Shown here: positions 4,841-7,911 of the stretch, in pieces
Numbering within the stretch: the first letter of the stretch is position 1
How the letters are laid out: every line of letters starts with the position of its first letter
DNA from: 13-2-20CM-68-14 sp036378475
GTDB lineage: Bacteria; Actinomycetota; Thermoleophilia; Gaiellales; Gaiellaceae
Direction: 5' to 3'
Assembly (NCBI GenBank): GCA_036378475.1
Contig: DASUWJ010000061.1
Coordinates: 1 to 7,911 of the forward strand
DNA length: 7,911 bases
Notes under the pieces: model-generated
Database searches by the model: none
Told to the model about the DNA's origin: nothing
Seen by the model: only the letters and a program-made list of their open reading frames with translations
Position numbers and translations under genes: made by a program

Positions 4841-6469
4841 CTACATCATCCCGCCCATATCCGGCATGCCGGCGCCGGCCGCGGCCGGAGTCTTCTCCGG
4901 CGGCTCGGCCACGACTGCCTCGGTGGTGAGGATGTTCTTGGCAATCGAGGCCGCGTTCTGCAGCGCCGAGCGGGTGACCATCGTCGGGTCGATGATCCCG
5001 GCCGCGAACAGATCCTCGACCGCGCCGGTCTCGACGTTCAGGCCGTGGCCCTTCGAGGCCTCCCGGACCTGCGAGACGACCACGGAGCCCTCCAGGCCCG
5101 CGTTCTGCGCGAGCTGGCGGATCGGCTCCTCGAGCGCGCGGACGATGATCGAGGCACCGGTCCGCTCGTCGGGATCCTTGATCGAGTCGAGCTTGATCGT
5201 GTCGATCGCGTTGACGAGCGCGACACCGCCGCCCGGGACGATCCCTTCCTCGAGCGCGGCCCGGGTCGCCTGCAGGGCGTCCTCGACGCGGTGCTTCTTC
5301 TCCTTCATCTCCGTCTCGGTCGCGGCGCCGACCTTGACGACGGCCACGCCGCCCGCGAGCTTCGCCAGGCGCTCCTGGAGTTTCTCGCGGTCGAAGTCGG
5401 AGTCCGTGTTCTCGATCTCGGACTTGAGCTGCTTGATCCGAGCCTTGATCGCCTCGGAGTCGCCGCCGCCGTCGATGATCGTGGTCGTGTCCTTGTCGAT
5501 CACGACGCGGCGGGCGCGGCCGAGCTGCGAGATCTTCGTGTTCTCGAGCTTGAGGCCCATCTCCTCGGTGATCACCTCGGCGCCGGTCAGGATCGCGATG
5601 TCCTCCAGCATCCGCTTGCGGCGGTCGCCGAAGCCCGGCGCCTTGACGGCGACCGCGGTGAAGGTGCCGCGGAGCTTGTTGACCACGATCGTCGCGAGCG
5701 ACTCGCCCTCGACGTCTTCGGCCACGATCAGCAGCGGCTTGCCGGCCTGGATCACCTGCTCGAGGATCGGCAGCAGGTCCTTGACGGCCCCGATCTTCTG
5801 GTTCGCGACCAGGATGTACGGGTCCTCGAGGACTGCCTCCATCCGCTCGGCATCCGTGATCATGTAGGGCGACAGGTAGCCCTTGTCGAACTGCATGCCC
5901 TCCGTGAACTCGAGTTCGAGCCCGAAGGTCTGACCCTCCTCGACGTTGACGACGCCGTCCTTGCCGACCTTCTCGATCGCGTCGGCGATCACGTCGCCGA
6001 TCTCGCGCTCCCGCGCCGAGATCGTGGCCACGCGGGCGATGTCCTCCTTGCCGTTGACCTCCTTCGACTGACCCTTCAGGTCCTCGACCACGGAGTCGAC
6101 CGCTGTCTCGATGCCGCGCTTGAGCGCCATTGGGTTCGCGCCCGCGGCCACGTTCTTGAGGCCTTCACGGACGATCGCCTGGGCGAGCACGGTCGCCGTC
6201 GTCGTGCCGTCGCCCGCGACGTCGTTCGTCGCGGTCGCGACCTCGCGGACGAGCTGCGCGCCCTGGTTCTCGAACACGTCCTCGACCTCGATCTCCCGCG
6301 CGATCGTGACGCCGTCATTCGTGATCGTCGGTGCGCCGAACTTCTTGTCGAGCACGACGTACCGGCCCTTGGGGCCAAGGGTGACCTTGACCGCGTCAGC
6401 GAGGATGTTGACGCCGCGCTCGAGCGAGCGCCGCGCCTCCTCGCTGAACTTCAGCTCTTTGTAAGCCAT
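4841..6469 (-). CDS. groL: 60-kDa chaperonin GroEL
   Basis: This 542-residue chaperonin subunit forms the double-ring folding chamber that takes in unfolded proteins and releases them in ATP-driven cycles with GroES. The protein is full length. It shows the N-terminal equatorial ATP site with TLGPKGR (30-36) and GDGTTT (86-91, Asp87), the apical substrate-binding domain in the middle, the catalytic Asp397 in RVEDALQATRAA, the GroEL signature region AALEEGIVPGGG (404-415), and a short C-terminal MPDMGGMM tail. The ATG start is preceded at 8 nt by a strong GGAGGT (6483-6478). It follows groS with a 22-bp gap on the same strand, so the two are co-transcribed from the CIRCE-controlled promoter upstream of groS and end at the hairpin at 4763-4798. 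The GGM tail and linkage to groS suggest the housekeeping copy. Whether the genome has another groL is not visible. Confidence 0.99.
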   Translation of the reverse strand: MAYKELKFSEEARRSLERGVNILADAVKVTLGPKGRYVVLDKKFGAPTITNDGVTIAREIEVEDVFENQGAQLVREVATATNDVAGDGTTTATVLAQAIVREGLKNVAAGANPMALKRGIETAVDSVVEDLKGQSKEVNGKEDIARVATISAREREIGDVIADAIEKVGKDGVVNVEEGQTFGLELEFTEGMQFDKGYLSPYMITDAERMEAVLEDPYILVANQKIGAVKDLLPILEQVIQAGKPLLIVAEDVEGESLATIVVNKLRGTFTAVAVKAPGFGDRRKRMLEDIAILTGAEVITEEMGLKLENTKISQLGRARRVVIDKDTTTIIDGGGDSEAIKARIKQLKSEIENTDSDFDREKLQERLAKLAGGVAVVKVGAATETEMKEKKHRVEDALQATRAALEEGIVPGGGVALVNAIDTIKLDSIKDPDERTGASIIVRALEEPIRQLAQNAGLEGSVVVSQVREASKGHGLNVETGAVEDLFAAGIIDPTMVTRSALQNAASIAKNILTTEAVVAEPPEKTPAAAGAGMPDMGGMM

Positions 6470-6491
6470 TTATTCCAACCTCCGTCTGGGA

Positions 6492-6809
6492 TTACGACTT
6501 CGCGCCCGCGAGTTCGCGGTCGCCGACGACCTTCGCCAGGACGTCGGATTCGCGCAGGATCAGAACCTCGTCGGTGCCGAGCTTGACCTCGGTGCCGCCG
6601 TACTTCGAAAAGATGATCTCGTCACCCTCGGCCACGTCCAGCGGGACGAGCTCGCCGCTGTCAGAGCGGCTGCCGGGGCCGACCGCGAGGACCTTGCCGC
6701 GCTGCGGCTTCTCCTTCGCGGTGTCGGGCAAGACGATCCCGCTCGATGTCGTCTCCTCCTCCTCGAGGACCTCGACAATCAGGCGATCGCCCAGCGGCTG
6801 CAAATCCAT
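6492..6809 (-). CDS. groS: 10-kDa co-chaperonin GroES
   Basis: This 105-residue protein forms the heptameric lid of the GroEL chamber. It starts MDLQPLGDRLIVEV, has the mobile loop at about 17-34 with the GroEL-contacting Ile25-Val26-Leu27 in SGIVLPD, and ends the core with VLILRESDVLAKV. It is slightly longer than the usual 95-100 residues because of a C-terminal extension, GDRELAGAKS. The ATG is fixed by a strong AAGGAGG (6823-6817) 7 nt upstream. It is the first gene of the groS-groL operon, with a leader of roughly 60 nt carrying the CIRCE operator. Confidence 0.98.
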   Translation of the reverse strand: MDLQPLGDRLIVEVLEEEETTSSGIVLPDTAKEKPQRGKVLAVGPGSRSDSGELVPLDVAEGDEIIFSKYGGTEVKLGTDEVLILRESDVLAKVVGDRELAGAKS

Positions 6810-6847
6810 CCAAATGCCTCCTTGCTCCCTAGTTTGTGACAGGGTCT

Positions 6848-6870
6848 GGCACTCTTCGACTGCGAGTGCC
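6848..6870. promoter_or_regulatory. CIRCE operator (HrcA binding site)
   Basis: GGCACTC (6848-6854) and GAGTGCC (6864-6870) form a perfect 7-bp inverted repeat with the 9-bp spacer typical of CIRCE, whose consensus is TTAGCACTC-N9-GAGTGCTAA. The inner GCACTC/GAGTGC core is intact and the outer bases are changed to G/C. It lies between the -10 box and the groS start, at the expected transcription start, so HrcA should block groS-groL transcription until heat shock. hrcA itself is not in the window. Confidence 0.92.
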
Positions 6871-6875
6871 GAGCG

Positions 6876-6904
6876 ATTTTATCTGTTTTCGAGGGGCTCG
6901 GCAA
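6876..6904 (-). promoter_or_regulatory. groS-groL promoter (sigma-A type)
   Basis: On the minus strand a -35-like TTGCCG (6904-6899) and a -10-like TAAAAT (6881-6876) are separated by exactly 17 bp. The predicted start lies at the edge of the CIRCE operator. This is the best-formed promoter in the window and is set in a locally AT-richer patch. Confidence 0.75.
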
Positions 6905-6933
6905 GCCGCAGCGAGAAGCGTGGCTTTCTGTGT

Positions 6934-6946
6934 TACAAACCTCGCG
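6934..6946 (+). promoter_or_regulatory. Possible -10 box of the Nudix gene, leaderless type
   Basis: TACAAA (6934-6939) is followed by exactly 7 nt and the ATG at 6947, the same spacing as at the ygfZ/sulfite-oxidase-like promoter. No Shine-Dalgarno is visible before this ATG. The last base is A instead of the expected T, so the match is imperfect. Confidence 0.4.
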
Positions 6947-7387
6947 ATGAAGCGGGAGTTCTCCGCCGGCGGGGTGCTCGTCCGGCGCCTCCGGGGCCGC
7001 TGGATGGTCGCCGCGATCCGGCCGGGCGGCAAGCCGGCCGGGATCTGGGCGCTGCCGAAGGGCCTAATCGGGCCGGCCGAGCAGGCGCGCGAGGCGGCGC
7101 TCCGTGAGGTGCTGGAGGAGACGGGCGCGAACGGCCGCCTGCTCGAGAAGCTCGGCGACGTCCGCTACGTCTATACCTGGGGCGGGGAGCGGATCTTCAA
7201 GGTCGTCAGCTTCTTCCTCCTGCGCTACTCGGGCGGGCGGCTCGGCGAGCTCGCCCCCGAGACGGCGGCGGAGGTAGACGAGGTCCGCTGGCTACCGCTC
7301 GAGGAGGCGCCGCAGCTCCTTGCCTACCGGGGCGAGCGCGAGATGGCCGCGAAGGCACTGGCCTCGCTGCAAAGAGGCACCGTATGA
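6947..7387 (+). CDS. Nudix hydrolase (MutT/Ap6A-hydrolase-like)
   Basis: This 146-residue protein has a complete Nudix box at residues 39-61: Gly39, Glu45, then REVLEETGA at 53-61, giving the metal-binding REUxEE core. The opening FSAGGVLVRR, the WALPKG stretch before the box and the VRWLPLEEAPQLLAY segment after it resemble small Nudix enzymes such as bacterial diadenosine-polyphosphate hydrolases. The substrate cannot be fixed from sequence, and (d)NTP cleaning is also possible. The ATG at 6947 is chosen over an upstream ATG at 6836 in the same frame, because the extra 37 residues would run through the CIRCE operator and do not look like Nudix sequence. The gene is divergent from groS and its TGA overlaps the ATG of an 11-codon mini-ORF that leads into the ASCH gene. 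Confidence 0.92.
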   Translation: MKREFSAGGVLVRRLRGRWMVAAIRPGGKPAGIWALPKGLIGPAEQAREAALREVLEETGANGRLLEKLGDVRYVYTWGGERIFKVVSFFLLRYSGGRLGELAPETAAEVDEVRWLPLEEAPQLLAYRGEREMAAKALASLQRGTV

Positions 7388-7419
7388 TTGCGCGGGCTCA
7401 GGCAGCCGCCGCCCCGTGA
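7384..7419 (+). CDS. Possible 11-residue coupling mini-ORF (MIARAQAAAAP)
   Basis: The Nudix stop overlaps an ATG as ATGA (7384-7387). The frame opened there runs 11 codons and stops at TGA 7417-7419, which in turn overlaps a GTG (7416-7418) that is in frame with the ASCH gene. This would let ribosomes pass from one gene to the next by termination and restart. No function of the peptide itself is implied. The pattern could be chance, as no Shine-Dalgarno supports it. Confidence 0.3.
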   Translation: MIARAQAAAAP

Positions 7420-7775
7420 TCGAGGCCATGTACGCCCTCAACTTCTACTCGCCGATGGTCGCCGACCAGCTTCGCAGTGGTCGCAAGACGGCCACGATCC
7501 GCCTCGGCGACAAGGCGGGCAAGTACCGCAAAGGGATGATTGTGCAGGTACTCGCGGGCGCGCGCTACAGCCCGCGCGAGAAGGTCTTCGAGGCAGTGAT
7601 CGACAAGGTCGAGGTGAAGAAGCTGGCCGATCTCTCCCCGCGCGAGATCGAGCATGACAACCCCGAGATCCGGCGCACGGAAGAGATGCTGACCTTCCTG
7701 GGCCAGCTCTACAACCGCGAGGTGACGGCCGAGGACACCGTCACCGTGATCCGCTTCTCGCAGATCAAGTCCTAG
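7416..7775 (+). CDS. ASCH-domain protein (PUA-like, putative RNA-binding)
   Basis: Translation from GTG at 7416 gives 119 residues; from ATG at 7428 it gives 115. The sequence matches the small stand-alone ASCH fold, a PUA-like beta-barrel thought to bind RNA or nucleotides. It opens with ALNFYSPMVADQLRSGRKTATIRLGDK, where the GRKTATIRLG turn is the family hallmark, then the strand-rich KGMIVQVLAGARY, a helical segment, and the closing TVTVIRFSQI. The protein looks complete. Neither start has a Shine-Dalgarno. I list the GTG because it overlaps the preceding mini-ORF stop as GTGA, but the ATG is equally possible. It is on the same strand as the Nudix gene, 28-40 bp downstream, and probably forms an operon with it. 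The precise role is unknown. Confidence 0.8.
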   Translation: MIEAMYALNFYSPMVADQLRSGRKTATIRLGDKAGKYRKGMIVQVLAGARYSPREKVFEAVIDKVEVKKLADLSPREIEHDNPEIRRTEEMLTFLGQLYNREVTAEDTVTVIRFSQIKS

Positions 7776-7790
7776 AGGCTTGATGTGGGT

Positions 7791-7911
7791 TCAGCGTCCG
7801 TCATAGGCGGCGAGTGCTCTCGGTGGTCGACCGTTGAGCAGGTTGAGGTAGATCCCGACGGTCAGGGCGAGGAGGCGCTGCGCGATCCGTTGTGCCAGCC
7901 CGGCGGGTGTT
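7791..7911 (-). CDS. Transposase C-terminus, IS982-like (cut by window edge)
   Basis: The minus strand reads 39 residues up to a TGA at 7793-7791. Landmarks are QRIAQRLLALTVGIYLN followed by GRPPRALAAYDGR and the stop. This R-LLALT-x-IY/W-x-N ... R-L-AYD ending is characteristic of the C-terminal tail of IS982-type DDE transposases and is the only part visible. The catalytic residues, the other terminal repeat and the state of the element lie outside the window. The stop is 15 bp from the ASCH stop codon, so the end of the insertion sequence, with its terminal repeat, should lie within or next to 7776-7800. I could not define the repeat from one end. Confidence 0.72.
   Translation of the reverse strand, partial: TPAGLAQRIAQRLLALTVGIYLNLLNGRPPRALAAYDGR

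Noticed and set aside
4743..5867. 374-codon open frame on the plus strand
   Set aside because: It is antisense to groL, Ser/Arg-rich and has no ribosome-binding site. It starts within the groL terminator region.
4838..6586. 582-codon open frame on the plus strand
   Set aside because: It is exactly antisense to groL and the end of groS. The Asp/Arg/Leu-rich sequence is a mirror of their codon usage.
6836..6946. Longer Nudix start at 6836
   Set aside because: The extra residues are translated CIRCE and promoter sequence and do not resemble the family N-terminus.

Overview
The window is very GC-rich bacterial DNA, with GTG and TTG starts alongside ATG, G/C-rich third codon positions and an HrcA/CIRCE-type heat-shock operator. 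This fits a high-GC Gram-positive, most likely an actinobacterium. The protein style (Asp-box secreted protein, MoCo-only sulfite-oxidase-like protein, GroEL with a short GGM tail) would suit the Thermoleophilia branch, but that placement is inference. Most of the window is ordinary chromosome. Only the right edge shows a mobile element.

Left part (1-1951, all minus strand): reading leftward, a ygfZ/GcvT-like folate-binding gene ends inside a tRNA-Arg gene, and an ornithine-cyclodeaminase/mu-crystallin family dehydrogenase follows. The tRNA has the anticodon GCG, unusual for bacteria, and its first ten bases overlap the 3' end of ygfZ. ygfZ is divergent from a cytoplasmic sulfite-oxidase-like molybdopterin gene (1971-2576, plus). 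The two GTG starts are only 19 bp apart. TAnnnT -10 boxes overlap on opposite strands, each exactly 7 nt before its start codon, which suggests a very compact bidirectional leaderless promoter.

Middle part (2646-4840): a secreted beta-propeller-type protein with four Asp-boxes has its own -10 box and a strong ribosome-binding site. A 431-bp non-coding gap follows, holding several strong inverted repeats. One lies just after the Asp-box gene, one just after groL, and two are unexplained.

Right part (4841-7911): the groS-groL operon runs leftward from a recognisable promoter and CIRCE operator. A Nudix hydrolase gene diverges from it and is followed by an ASCH-domain gene, apparently linked through an 11-codon mini-ORF whose start and stop overlap the flanking genes. 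The window ends in the C-terminus of an IS982-like transposase on the minus strand, whose stop lies 15 bp beyond the ASCH stop codon.

I see no defence system, CRISPR array or biosynthetic cluster. The points most worth a second look are the bidirectional leaderless promoter, the tRNA-Arg(GCG) and its overlap with ygfZ, and the structured gap between the Asp-box gene and groL.
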